Shown one piece after another: positions 52,211 to 60,827 of a stretch of 61,513 nt of DNA. Under the pieces are notes generated by a model that worked only from the letters and a program-made list of their open reading frames with translations, was not told the DNA's origin and did no database searches. This stretch comes from DAOMFM01 sp035429825 (GTDB lineage Bacteria; Acidobacteriota; Blastocatellia; UBA7656; JADIYM01): assembly GCA_044224215.1 (NCBI GenBank), contig JBGAKX010000010.1, positions 1 to 61,513 on the forward strand, in the 5' to 3' direction. A program made the translations under genes and the position numbers. Each line of letters begins with the position of its first letter. Within the stretch, counting starts at the first letter, position 1.

Positions 52211-52655
52211 GTGAAGCGTGTCGTGTGCGTCCTCGCCGTCGTCTTTCTGTCGCTGAATCCTGTGTTTGCTCAGACCGATGTCGTGGTGCCGGGTGACAAC
52301 CTCGTCGCCGAGAACATTCCGGCAATACCAACGGCATTGGCTGATGAAGTCAGCCGGTACACCGACTTCCGTTTCGGCGCGATCTCGAGCTGGCACCAAA
52401 CCAGACGCGAGATGCTGATCATCACGCGCTTCGCCGACACGGATCACGAAGCCGCTCTTTGTCGTGCAGGGCGGAAACGATCCTCGTGTGCCGCTGAGCG
52501 AGTCCATACAGATCGTCGAGACCGTAAGAAAGAACGGCACGCCGGTCTGGTACCTCATGGCAAAGGACGAGGGACACGGCTTCGGAAAGAAGAAGAACAG
52601 GGATTTCCTGCTCTTGTCGACCATCCTGTTCGTGAAGGAATACCTGTTGAAATAG
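52211..52655 (+). pseudogene. S9 (prolyl oligopeptidase) peptidase remnant, internal deletion
   Basis: The first ~75 codons from GTG 52211 (RBS GGGAGG) encode a signal peptide and the N-terminus of an S9 peptidase (VVPGDNLVAENIPAIPTALADEVSRYTDFRFGAISSWH, RREMLIITRFADT). Near 52440 the frame changes and the reading continues as the family's C-terminus (ITKPLFVVQGGNDPRVPLSESIQIVE, then GTPVWYLMAKDEGHGFGKKKNRDF with the catalytic His region), stopping at 52655. About 500 residues between, including the catalytic Ser/Asp, are missing. A deletion that joined the ends out of frame explains this. The parental protein would be around 640-680 residues. Confidence 0.85.
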
Positions 52656-52761
52656 ACGGGTGCGGTTCGGATCGAGGTTCATTTTTGCGGACATGCGAGA
52701 GCAGCCGCACGCGCGGACTACTGCGCGTGACGCGCACCTCTCCAATCGCGCAAGGAAACAG

Positions 52762-52795
52762 ATCGGGGCCGAACGCAAAAGAGCTCGGCCCCGAT
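52762..52795. terminator. Bidirectional hairpin between convergent genes
   Basis: ATCGGGGCCGA (52762-52772) and TCGGCCCCGAT (52785-52795), 11-bp perfect stem, 12-nt loop. Lies between the S9 remnant (plus) and the VWA protein gene (minus). Confidence 0.7.
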
Positions 52796-52842
52796 TCCCG
52801 GGTGCGCGTGCCGCGCACGGTTCATTGACGCAAATCCGCGCG

Positions 52843-53802
52843 CTACTTCGCCCAGTGCCCTTGCGGATGCAGCAGGTCGATGTCGTACTCGACCGTCACC
52901 TTGACCTCGCGGAAGCCGGAACCCGTGTTTGAGCTCCGATACGTGATCAGCCACTGCCGACCGAGCTGGTCGCCGAGCTCGCGGAAGAACGGGTCGAACG
53001 TCACATAACTGTTTCCGGAGAAGTAGGCAACGCCGCCAGTTTCGCCCGTCAGCCGTTTCAGACAGCCCTGGCCATAGATGTTGGCGACGTGGTTGCCGTT
53101 CTCGAACCCGACCGATGGCGCATAGAACGAGTAAACCACCACGCCACGCGCTTGTGCTTCGCGGATCGCTCGATCGAGGTCGAACGCGAGCGCCGGGCTG
53201 GCATCCGTAAGACCCCGGCTCAGATCGAGACCGTCCGAGATCACCAGCAGCACCTTGCGCCCCGCCGGTTGCGCAGCGAGTTTCTTGATGCCGTCGACCA
53301 CTTCGGAATAAAGGTAGGTCGGCGACGACGCATCGCTGCCGAGCGGGATACGCAGCGAATCGGCGGCAAGCTCACGATCCATCGTGAAATCCTGCTGCAC
53401 GCGCACGCTACCGACCGTCAGATAACCCGTCATGACCCGCGAACCGTCTGGAAGGTCCCGGATAAACCGCTGAATCCCGCGAATCTCGTTCGCGACGCCG
53501 AGCACCAGGTTGTCCTGGATGAGGATTTCAACGCTGAGCGGTGCTTTTTCCGCTGGAAGGGCCGAGACGATCTCCTGTTTCTGCCCGTTCTCGAAGACCA
53601 CGAAGTCGGCCGCCGTCACCCGCGAAAGATTCGTCCGGTCGCTTTCGCCGTGCGGATCAGCGGTGACGAGGAGACTCACCTCGCGTCCCGAGTCCTTTTC
53701 CTGCGACGTCCGCGCTGAGGCGAAATTGCTTCCAAACGCCAGCAGACTGCCAATCGTGATCATCGACACCAGAACGCGTTCCGTAATCGATCGAATACCC
53801 AT
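52843..53802 (-). CDS. VWA-like exported protein with degenerate MIDAS
   Basis: 319 residues. Signal peptide (about 8-30, ending FASARTS). The region 40-275 matches acidobacterial 'VWFA-related' proteins: VSLLVTADPHGESDRTNLSRVTAADFVVFENGQKQEI, VLLVISDGLDLSRGLTDASPALAFDLDRAIREAQARGVVVYSFYAP. The canonical metal-binding DxSxS is replaced (ILIQDNLVLG near 100), so MIDAS function is doubtful. Tail GFREVKVTVEYDIDLLHPQGHWAK is the family's end. ATG 53802 has GAGGAGG upstream; a longer frame to 53973 is not credible. Function unknown, probably envelope-associated. Confidence 0.85.
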   Translation of the reverse strand: MGIRSITERVLVSMITIGSLLAFGSNFASARTSQEKDSGREVSLLVTADPHGESDRTNLSRVTAADFVVFENGQKQEIVSALPAEKAPLSVEILIQDNLVLGVANEIRGIQRFIRDLPDGSRVMTGYLTVGSVRVQQDFTMDRELAADSLRIPLGSDASSPTYLYSEVVDGIKKLAAQPAGRKVLLVISDGLDLSRGLTDASPALAFDLDRAIREAQARGVVVYSFYAPSVGFENGNHVANIYGQGCLKRLTGETGGVAYFSGNSYVTFDPFFRELGDQLGRQWLITYRSSNTGSGFREVKVTVEYDIDLLHPQGHWAK

Positions 53803-54174
53803 TGCGTACCTCCTCTCGCGCGCCGAATGCACGCGCGAGAACCCCTTGTTCGAACATTCGAGCACCCTGCGCACAACGGCGCTCACTCGTCGGACGTTGT
53901 CAGCCTCGGGCCTCGTTGTCCCGAAGGGAATCATGCGAATCACGGTCCGGAACGGCGCGCGCGAGCCTGCCAACTCCCGATTTCGAGCGAGCCATTCTTC
54001 GCCGCATGGCCAAGGGACTCGCCTACCGCGACCGGTGAGCCGCCGCGGTACGCATTTCGCACCCAGCAGGGCGTGCGACGCCGGCCGAAACCACGTGCAA
54101 CAGCCTGTGGGGCCTCGTCCCGCGCAGTTCCACTGCCCGACCGCACATAACTCCCATTATCAGACGCAGCAGCC
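53803..54174. other. Intergenic region (372 bp) between VWA gene and vapC
   Basis: No gene with recognisable homology is visible on either strand; open frames here are short and GC-driven. It must contain the VWA promoter. The VapBC and VWA genes are co-directional, so it also includes the 3' region of vapC. I found no strong hairpin. Confidence 0.5.
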
Positions 54175-54555
54175 TTAACGAATGGTTTCGATCTCCGTGA
54201 TCTCGAGACTGTCCCAGGATTTCTCTGCGGTAACAACCAGCGCGTCGAGTCGAAGTCCAAGCCCCAGGCACGCCCGGTCCCCCAGCGACAAGCCCTTTGG
54301 CTTCGTTTGCGTCCGGAGCGAGGCGACGGTCTCAGCATCGTATGAATCGAAGTCGACGATTCGCAGGCCTAGCAGGAGCAGGCTCTCCTTCGCCTCATGC
54401 GTAGTAAGTCCACCGTCGACAAGCTTTGAGAGCACCTCCGCTGCATTGACCGCGCTCAGCACGCCTTCCCCGAGATACGTCTCGACGCGGTCGCCCCCGG
54501 GTTCCTGATTCAACAGCGCAAGCACCGCCGAAGCGTCCAGAACGACCTCACCCAC
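54175..54555 (-). CDS. vapC: PIN-domain toxin of a VapBC pair
   Basis: 126 residues. PIN fold: D7 (VVLDASAVLALLN), E40 (NAAEVLSKLVD), D93 (LSLGDRACL) and an acidic residue at the fourth position (TAEKSWDSL, Glu111 in place of the common Asp). These form the metal-dependent RNase site. The gene overlaps the antitoxin by 8 bp (start within the antitoxin's last codons), the standard VapBC layout. Chromosomal VapC cleaves tRNA or rRNA; the target is unknown here. Confidence 0.93.
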   Translation of the reverse strand: MGEVVLDASAVLALLNQEPGGDRVETYLGEGVLSAVNAAEVLSKLVDGGLTTHEAKESLLLLGLRIVDFDSYDAETVASLRTQTKPKGLSLGDRACLGLGLRLDALVVTAEKSWDSLEITEIETIR

Positions 54556-54829
54556 GCTCAGCCTCCGACCGTCGTTCGTCGCTCAGCTCCTGTACGAGGG
54601 ATCGTCCACGAGCAACGCGCTTTGCAACAATCTGCTGGGCCCGCCGGACAGCTTCGCGCTGCGACAGGATTCTCAACTCGTTATCCTCCACGCGGAGCGA
54701 TAGCGAGTCACCGGGATTGAGACCGAGCGTCTTTCGCACACTTGCTGGAATGACGATGCGGCCTCCGTCGGAGACAACGACGCGAGTAGCATCACTCGTG
54801 GAATCTGACGCTTGGTCCTTCTTAGCCAT
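54548..54829 (-). CDS. vapB: AbrB/SpoVT-type antitoxin of the VapBC pair
   Basis: 93 residues. A SpoVT-AbrB swapped-hairpin DNA-binding domain occupies about 14-56 (TRVVVSDGGRIVIPASVRKTLGLNPGDSLSLRVEDNELRI), followed by a helical toxin-binding tail (VRRAQQIVAKRVARGRSLVQELSDERRSEAER). The start is uncertain: ATG 54829, 54847 and 54871 are in frame. A promoter-like TTGACA/TAAGCT pair at 54837-54865 would start transcription right at 54829, favouring that start and a leaderless message. Confidence 0.9.
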   Translation of the reverse strand: MAKKDQASDSTSDATRVVVSDGGRIVIPASVRKTLGLNPGDSLSLRVEDNELRILSQREAVRRAQQIVAKRVARGRSLVQELSDERRSEAERG

Positions 54830-54836
54830 TACTTGG

Positions 54837-54865
54837 AGCTTAGGCATACCAAGAGTTCGTGTCAA
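54837..54865 (-). promoter_or_regulatory. Promoter of vapBC, probably leaderless
   Basis: On the minus strand a perfect TTGACA (54860-54865) and TAAGCT (54837-54842) are 17 bp apart. Transcription would begin about position 54830, one base from the ATG at 54829. The antitoxin's own AbrB-type domain probably represses here. Confidence 0.5.
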
Positions 54866-54983
54866 GTTCATAATTTACGCCATTATGGCTTTATCGGACG
54901 TAACAGTTCGCCATGACAATGAGGCTGCTCCTCGGCATTGAACCGGCATCATGGGTCGGTGTCGGACGAAAGTCCAATGAGCA

Positions 54984-56198
54984 TTGGTCCCGCTGCGGCA
55001 GCGGCAGCAGCATCTGGCGCACCAGCATCGGGAGACTCGCAATCCCAACATTCTCTTCATAGTCTCGGACGACACCGGCTACGGCGACCACGGACCGTAT
55101 GGCGGCGGTGCGGGCCGCGGCATGCCCACGCCGAACATCGACAAGTTGGCGGCATCGGGAATGACTTTCTTCTCGTACTACGCGCAGAATGCACGCCGGG
55201 TCGTGCGGCCATCTCCGCCGCAGCGGCATGACGACCTCGTACTGCCGCACGCCGAGTGGAGCGATCGGTGCTGGGTACAGGCAAGTGGCATCTCGGCTGA
55301 CTACGGCCGAATGCCCAGGGATACGACGTGATGGAACGGATTACGGCGACCCCGACCATGGATCCCGACGCTTCAACAAGGTGACCAACGTCCGGCGAGA
55401 CGGCTCCCCAAGGTGATGTCGACACGGAGGCTGGTCGGCGTGGACGTGAGCAGTCCGCTCGAGGATGCCGCAAAGAGCGACACGCCGTTCTACATCAACA
55501 TCAACTACGAAGGTCCACCGCTGTACAACTGATCCACGCCGACTCGATGGTCGAACTGGACGCCGGATGGGCCATGGACCTGAAGGCGCTGGCCTCGACA
55601 AGAACACGCTCGTGTTCTTCGCGACAATGCAGACATCCGGACGCAGGGTACACCCCGTTTCGCGGCACGAAGGGCACGGTTCGCGAAGGCGGCAACCGCG
55701 TGCCCGCCATCGCGGTCTTTCCGGGCAAGATGTTCACGACATCGTCGCCGCGCGCCGGGCGCGCTGCCCGACAAGGACCGCGAGGGCCACCCTGCTTGAC
55801 ATCATTCTTCGCGATGGTCCGTCCCGAGCCGCGCGCGTCGGCCAGTTCAAGGCGGTGTTCAACCTGCGTGGCGGTCGCGGGGGCGCGGACTCGAACCTCG
55901 GCTGGAAGGCCGGAAAAGTACGCGCAACCATCGTGCCGCAATCTTCGACCTGTGGCAGGACCCGCAGGAACGCTACGACATCTTCATGAACAACTACACC
56001 GAGCATACGTGGACGCTCGTCACGATCGGCGACGCCATCAAGAAACTGATGGCGACGTACGTGAAGTACCCACCACGCAAGCTCCAGAGCGAGGGGTATA
56101 CGGGGCCGATCCGCATAACGGATTACCAACGCTTCCAGTACGTCCGCGAGATGCTTGAGAAGGAGGGCGTGGACGTTCCGCTGCCAACAGGCAACTAG
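54984..56198 (+). pseudogene. Decayed arylsulfatase
   Basis: From about 55041 the reading is clearly sulfatase: NPNILFIVSDDTGYGDHGPYGG, TPNIDKLAASGMTFFSYYAQ. The formylglycine motif CTPGRAA is present with Cys codon 55190-55192, but in another frame, so at least one indel lies just before it. GTGKWHLG is visible further on, interrupted by a stop. More frameshifts follow, and the last 70 codons (FDLWQDPQERYDIFMNNYTEHTWTL, VKYPPRKLQSEGYTGPI) are again in a good frame to 56198. A long internal stretch is missing. Not functional. A different sulfatase at 33615-36146 remains intact. Confidence 0.88.
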
Positions 56199-56217
56199 CC
56201 CACGCCGTCAACGATCG

Positions 56218-57318
56218 ATGGCGGTCGATTCGGCCGCCTGCCATGTTCACGTTCGCGATACAGACCGAGGAGTTCGACATAGTGACGATGTACCCCGCTC
56301 GCCGCGCGCTCGCGCGTCCGCCGCCCTGCTCGCATTCTTCGCGATGTCCGTGTCCATGGACACGCCGGTCGCGGCGGCACGTGATCCTCTGCCGTCGTGG
56401 AACGACGGCGCGGCGAAGCGCTCGATCATTGCGTTTGTCGACCGGGTCACGCGACCTGGATCGCCGGACTTCGTTCCGGCCGACCAGCGCATCGCAACCT
56501 TCGACAACGACGGCACGTTGTGGGCCGAGCAGCCGTTGTACGTCCAGCTGATGTTCGCTCTCGACCGGGTGAAGGCCCTTGCGCCGCAGCATCCCGAATG
56601 GGCGAATACCGAGCCGTTTGCATCGGTGCTGAAGGGCGACATCAATCACGCGCTCGCCGGCGGCGAAAAGGCGCTCGTCGAGATGGTCATGGCGACGCAC
56701 GCCGGAATGACGACCGACGAGTTCGAATCCACCGTCTCAAACTGGATGGCGACTGCTCGTCATCCAAAGACCGGCCGTCCCTACACCGAGATGGTGTACC
56801 AGCCGATGCTCGAGCTTCTCGCATACCTGCGATCGAAGGGGTTCAAGACGTTTATCGTCTCGGGCGGCGGCATTGAGTTCATGCGACCGTGGGCCGAGCG
56901 TGTGTACGGAGTGCCGCCCGAACAGGTCGTCGGCAGCAGCATCAAGACCGTGTACGAACTGCAGGGTGGAAAGCCCGTGCTGGTTCGCCAGCCTGCGATC
57001 AACTTCATCGACGACGGCAAGGGCAAGCCGGTCGGCATCAACGAGCACATCGGACGGCGGCCGATCGCCGCGTTCGGGAACTCGGATGGCGACCAGCAGA
57101 TGCTCGAGTGGACCGGAGCCGGCAGCGGCGCCCGGTTCATGATGCTGGTCCACCACGACGATGCCGCGCGCGAGTGGGCCTACGGCCCCGAGTCGAAGAT
57201 CGGCACGTTCTCGGACGCGCTCGAGGCTGAGGCGCGTGCGAAGGGCTGGATCGTCGTGAGCATGAAGAGCGACTGGAAACAGATCTTCCCCGCTGCGAAG
57301 TCCCCGCGCCCGCGTTGA
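56218..57318 (+). CDS. HAD-superfamily phosphatase, exported or truncated at N-terminus
   Basis: About 366 residues. HAD motif I is FDNDGTLW (D96-N-D98), motif II TFIVSGGG, and motif IV the GNSDGDQQML region, so the catalytic machinery is complete. This family usually begins with a signal peptide before DPLPSWNDGAAK; here the hydrophobic ASAALLAFFAMSVSM precedes that sequence but no good start lies close upstream. ATG 56218 gives a 30-residue charged leader; TTG 56155 and ATG 56344 are alternatives. Frame damage at the 5' end, next to the decayed sulfatase, is possible. Substrate unknown. Confidence 0.82.
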   Translation: MAVDSAACHVHVRDTDRGVRHSDDVPRSPRARASAALLAFFAMSVSMDTPVAAARDPLPSWNDGAAKRSIIAFVDRVTRPGSPDFVPADQRIATFDNDGTLWAEQPLYVQLMFALDRVKALAPQHPEWANTEPFASVLKGDINHALAGGEKALVEMVMATHAGMTTDEFESTVSNWMATARHPKTGRPYTEMVYQPMLELLAYLRSKGFKTFIVSGGGIEFMRPWAERVYGVPPEQVVGSSIKTVYELQGGKPVLVRQPAINFIDDGKGKPVGINEHIGRRPIAAFGNSDGDQQMLEWTGAGSGARFMMLVHHDDAAREWAYGPESKIGTFSDALEAEARAKGWIVVSMKSDWKQIFPAAKSPRPR

Positions 57319-57428
57319 CGCACAACGTCACTGCCGGCGCCGCGCCGTATCTTCTTGATTCCCGGGTCGTCGATCGTTCAGCGCCCTGATCGAACACTTG
57401 TGGTCGGCCAGGTAGCAGCGCGCGGTCG

Positions 57429-58094
57429 CTACTTGAGCTCGAATTCAACCAGGATCGCCTTCTCTGTGCCGCGGTTGACAATCGTGTGCGTGACTGTGGA
57501 GTCAACCCAGTGCATGTCACCAGCCTTGACCTGATGCTCCATCGACGAGCCGTCGGGTGACGTCATTCCAAGGTCTATGTCGGTGACCGCCACGAGAAGG
57601 TACGGGCGCGTGTGAGTATGCTGCGGCGTTCCCGCCCCTGGCTCGAGCTCGTATCGGTATACCCGCATGCTCGCGTTCTCGGCAGTTGGGGTTGCAATTG
57701 GTGTTGAGGCCGGACCCGGTGGTCGCTTGAGTACCTGAACGTCGATGACGTCAAAGACGGTGGTCCCTACATTGTGGACCCGATGTGTGAGCGGCTTTGA
57801 TCCGGTGTCCCGAACCGAGACAAAGCCTGGGGAAACCTGCTCCGGCGGCCCCATCGGTTGGCCCGGGCTGTCCGCCGCGGTCGTCGCGCTGCTCAATCGG
57901 ACCGCCGCATCGTCATGCGAGTGGATGTGCATGAGGGTCGTCTCGCCAGGCTGAAGCGTCACGCGAAACGCCTGAACGTAGTCGTTCGTCAGCACCGTCT
58001 TATGGCTCGGTTCCTTCTCGACCGGCACGGCGCCATCCTGCGGAAACGGCATCGCGACCATCACCATGACCAATCCGAAGAGTGCAGAGTTCAT
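57429..58094 (-). CDS. Bicupin domain protein, exported
   Basis: 221 residues. Short signal-like segment (about 1-15). Two cupin halves: first about 35-115 with the metal motif LMHIHSHDDAAVRL (HxH), second about 140-220 with TPQHTHTRPYLLVAV (HxH), WVDSTVTHTIVN. Each half carries the conserved HxHx(3-4)E/Q-like and later His. Likely a metal-binding beta-barrel enzyme or sensor; substrate unknown. The ATG 58094 is preceded by AGGAGCAC. It lies convergent to the HAD gene with about 110 bp between. Confidence 0.88.
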   Translation of the reverse strand: MNSALFGLVMVMVAMPFPQDGAVPVEKEPSHKTVLTNDYVQAFRVTLQPGETTLMHIHSHDDAAVRLSSATTAADSPGQPMGPPEQVSPGFVSVRDTGSKPLTHRVHNVGTTVFDVIDVQVLKRPPGPASTPIATPTAENASMRVYRYELEPGAGTPQHTHTRPYLLVAVTDIDLGMTSPDGSSMEHQVKAGDMHWVDSTVTHTIVNRGTEKAILVEFELK

Positions 58095-58346
58095 GTGTGC
58101 TCCTGGTAGTAAACTGCCTGCTCGACGGACTCACGCACGCACGGCCGCCACGCGCCTGTCCGCGTATCCGATTCAGTAAGTGGAAAACTACATTCGTCCG
58201 GCAAGCCTCATCATACTGTCCACGAGCTTCCGCCGCACGCCCATCATATGTCCAAACCGCGACGAGTCGTCACGAGGCCACGCAGTCGGCCGCTACTCGT
58301 GCCGTTCCTGTCTTCGGATGCCGGGAACCCGTCATTCCCGCGCGCA

Positions 58347-60542
58347 TCACGCCGTGGTCTGGCGAGCGCTTCCGTCCAGCTCCTTAACCGGATCACCGGC
58401 GGATTGCCCAAGCAACGACTTGAACCGGGGATGCTCGCGCACCGGGTCGAGATCGGGATCGTTTGCGATCCACTCGGGATACGCTCCAGCCCCGAACGCC
58501 TGCTGCAGATGATCAAGGGCCTCGTCCATGCGGCCGAGCCTCACGTAGACGCACGCCGCGTTGTAGAGGATGAGCGGCTCGTCCGGGTCCACTGTCAGCG
58601 CGTGCTCGAGCCATTTCTCCGCATTGTCAGGCTCTCCCATGTCAGCCAGCACGGCCGCCCCCATCGTCCAGGCTCGCGTGTCGTCGGGATGCGCACGAAC
58701 GCGACGCTTCACGGCCTCGATGCACTCAAAGTCCGCATTGCGCCCGCGTGCATCATCGCCTAAACGGCGATGGCACATTCCCAGGAGATACCAGGAATCG
58801 TACGCCTCGGGAACGATTGCGCACGCCGCGCGGAAATGCTCCATGGCCTCTTTCGTGCGCCCCTGCGAGAAACAGAGCCGGCCCGATATGTACCGCGGGT
58901 CGTAGTGCCGGGGGTCGAGTTCGATGGCACGCCGAAGGTGGACCTCGGCCTGGTCGAATTCGCGTTGAAGAAACAAGGCGAACCCGCGCGAAACGTGTGC
59001 GTCCGCGAGATCAGGTTCCAGCTCGATGGCCTTCCTGCTCGCGGCGTCCGCGGCGGCAATTGATTCCTCTCCCGTCCTGAAATACATGTGCAGAAAGGCG
59101 TGGCAGTCCGCTATCCCGGCGTACGCCCGTCCGAACCTCGGGTTGGCATCGATGGCGCGCGCGAAGAGCTGAAGCGCCACCTCGAACGCCTTGCGACGGT
59201 GCTGGTGGATGAACTGGCGCCCCTGGAGATACAACTCGTCGGCCTCCGAGTAACACGCGTCGCGCCCACTGCGACAGACGTATGAGCCTCCTTCGAGCTC
59301 GACCTCCAAAGCCCGTGCAATCTGGTCCGCGATGTCATCCTCGATCGCGAAGATGTCCCGCATCTCACGCTCGTAGCGCTCGGACCAGAGCCGGTATCCG
59401 TCCCGGACGTTGATCAGTTGGGCACAGACGCGCACGCGGTCAGCGACACGCCTCACGCTGCCCTCAAGAATCGTATCGACCCCAAGGTGGGCGCCGATCT
59501 CGCGGATATCCGCCGAACGGTTCTTGAACTGGAAACTCGAAGTCCTCGACGCGACGTGCAGGTCCTGAATGCGACTCACGGCGCGGAGAATCTCCTCGGC
59601 GATGCCATCGCACAGAAACTCCTGGTCCCTGGCCGCCGTCATGTCTGCAAAGGGCAGTACGGCGAGGGATCGTCGTGGAGTCGCCGCAGGAAGGCTCATC
59701 GTAATGGCGTCGGGGTCGATGGAGGCGTGCGCCTCAACGAGCTCCTGGATCATCTGCGTGGTTCGCTCGTAGCGGTGTCGAGCGTCCTTGGCCAGTGCCT
59801 TTGCGATGATTGCCTCAACTCGAGGCGGTACGTCTGTGCGCACCAGAGACGGGCGCAATGGTTCGACGTCGAGAACTGCCGCGATGACGCCGTCCAGACT
59901 GTCAGCCACAAACGGAGGACTGCCGGTGACCATCTCGTACAGGACGGCTCCCAGCGACCAGATGTCCGCGCGCTCGTCGACCGGACGGCCGCAGAGCTGT
60001 TCCGGCGACATGTAGGCCGGTGTTCCCAGAACCGTGGCGGCGTCGCCCGTACCTGTATCCTTCATCAGCACTGCGACGCCAAAGTCGAGAATCTTGACCG
60101 TGTCGCCGTGTGTGATCATGAGATTCGCGGGCTTGACGTCCCGGTGCACGATGAGTTCCTCGTGCGCGGCAGCAAGACCACGCGCGGCCTGAACTCCGAT
60201 CGTGAGCGCTCGTTCGAGACTCAGTGGGCCCCGGGCAAGGATCTTGTCCAGGGTTTCGCCCTCGTAGTACGCCATCCCGATGAAGATCTCGCCCGTCTCG
60301 GTCTCGTCGACTTCGAAGATCGTGCAGATGTTGGGGTGATCGAGCAGCGCCGCGGCCCTGGCCTCCTGTATGAGGCGGTCGCGCATCGCGGGATCGGCGA
60401 ACGGCCGAACGAACTTGAGCGCCACGCGGCGGCCGAGCCGCAGGTCGGTCCCGAGATACACCTCGCCCATTCCTCCCGAACCGAGGAGGCCTTCGATCTT
60501 GTAGTGAGAAACCGTCTGGCCCGATCGCTGAGCAGTGCCCAT
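58347..60542 (-). CDS. Serine/threonine kinase with TolB-like and TPR domains
   Basis: 731 residues. Hanks-type kinase domain (about 12-280): GSGGMGEVYLG at 21-31, K43 (VALKFVRPF), HRDVKPAN at 133-140, DFG 153-155, GTPAYMSPEQ. A TolB N-terminal-like domain follows (about 325-450: RRSLAVLPFADMTAARDQEFLCDGIAEEILRAVSRI, LEGSVRRVADRVRVCAQLINV), then TPR repeats (about 480-700). This three-part architecture is common in Acidobacteriota. ATG 60542 is chosen because the kinase domain starts soon after; the frame extends upstream without homology. No membrane helix seen, so probably cytosolic. Divergent from the permease at the right edge. Confidence 0.94.
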   Translation of the reverse strand: MGTAQRSGQTVSHYKIEGLLGSGGMGEVYLGTDLRLGRRVALKFVRPFADPAMRDRLIQEARAAALLDHPNICTIFEVDETETGEIFIGMAYYEGETLDKILARGPLSLERALTIGVQAARGLAAAHEELIVHRDVKPANLMITHGDTVKILDFGVAVLMKDTGTGDAATVLGTPAYMSPEQLCGRPVDERADIWSLGAVLYEMVTGSPPFVADSLDGVIAAVLDVEPLRPSLVRTDVPPRVEAIIAKALAKDARHRYERTTQMIQELVEAHASIDPDAITMSLPAATPRRSLAVLPFADMTAARDQEFLCDGIAEEILRAVSRIQDLHVASRTSSFQFKNRSADIREIGAHLGVDTILEGSVRRVADRVRVCAQLINVRDGYRLWSERYEREMRDIFAIEDDIADQIARALEVELEGGSYVCRSGRDACYSEADELYLQGRQFIHQHRRKAFEVALQLFARAIDANPRFGRAYAGIADCHAFLHMYFRTGEESIAAADAASRKAIELEPDLADAHVSRGFALFLQREFDQAEVHLRRAIELDPRHYDPRYISGRLCFSQGRTKEAMEHFRAACAIVPEAYDSWYLLGMCHRRLGDDARGRNADFECIEAVKRRVRAHPDDTRAWTMGAAVLADMGEPDNAEKWLEHALTVDPDEPLILYNAACVYVRLGRMDEALDHLQQAFGAGAYPEWIANDPDLDPVREHPRFKSLLGQSAGDPVKELDGSARQTTA

Positions 60543-60827
60543 AGGCAACCCGACTTTGCGGACGTGTGGGCGCTCGACAGTATCCGCATAGTAATCATGC
60601 GCCTGCGGTTGCAGGTGCTTCAAGCAACAACTGAGGCAGTCGTGGTTCGACACACCGAATCGCGATAGCACGATTTCGGGGGTGCAGTGCTGCTCGGACC
60701 CGGCTGGATCGCGCTCCTCAAGTTAACGCTTGTCGATCGGAGACCGTCTCTATGGACACCTGCTCCCAACACCCATGCGTCGTGAAATGCGCGCTATTGA
60801 GCGCAGCAGCACCCGGGAGGTTCGAAA

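Noticed and set aside
53803..54174. Possible small genes or RNA between the VWA gene and vapC
   Set aside because: No open frame with family resemblance, no strong hairpin, no terminator-like tail.
57319..57428. GTAGC/GCTAC hairpin between the HAD and cupin genes as terminator
   Set aside because: Only 5 bp of stem and large loop; too weak to support.
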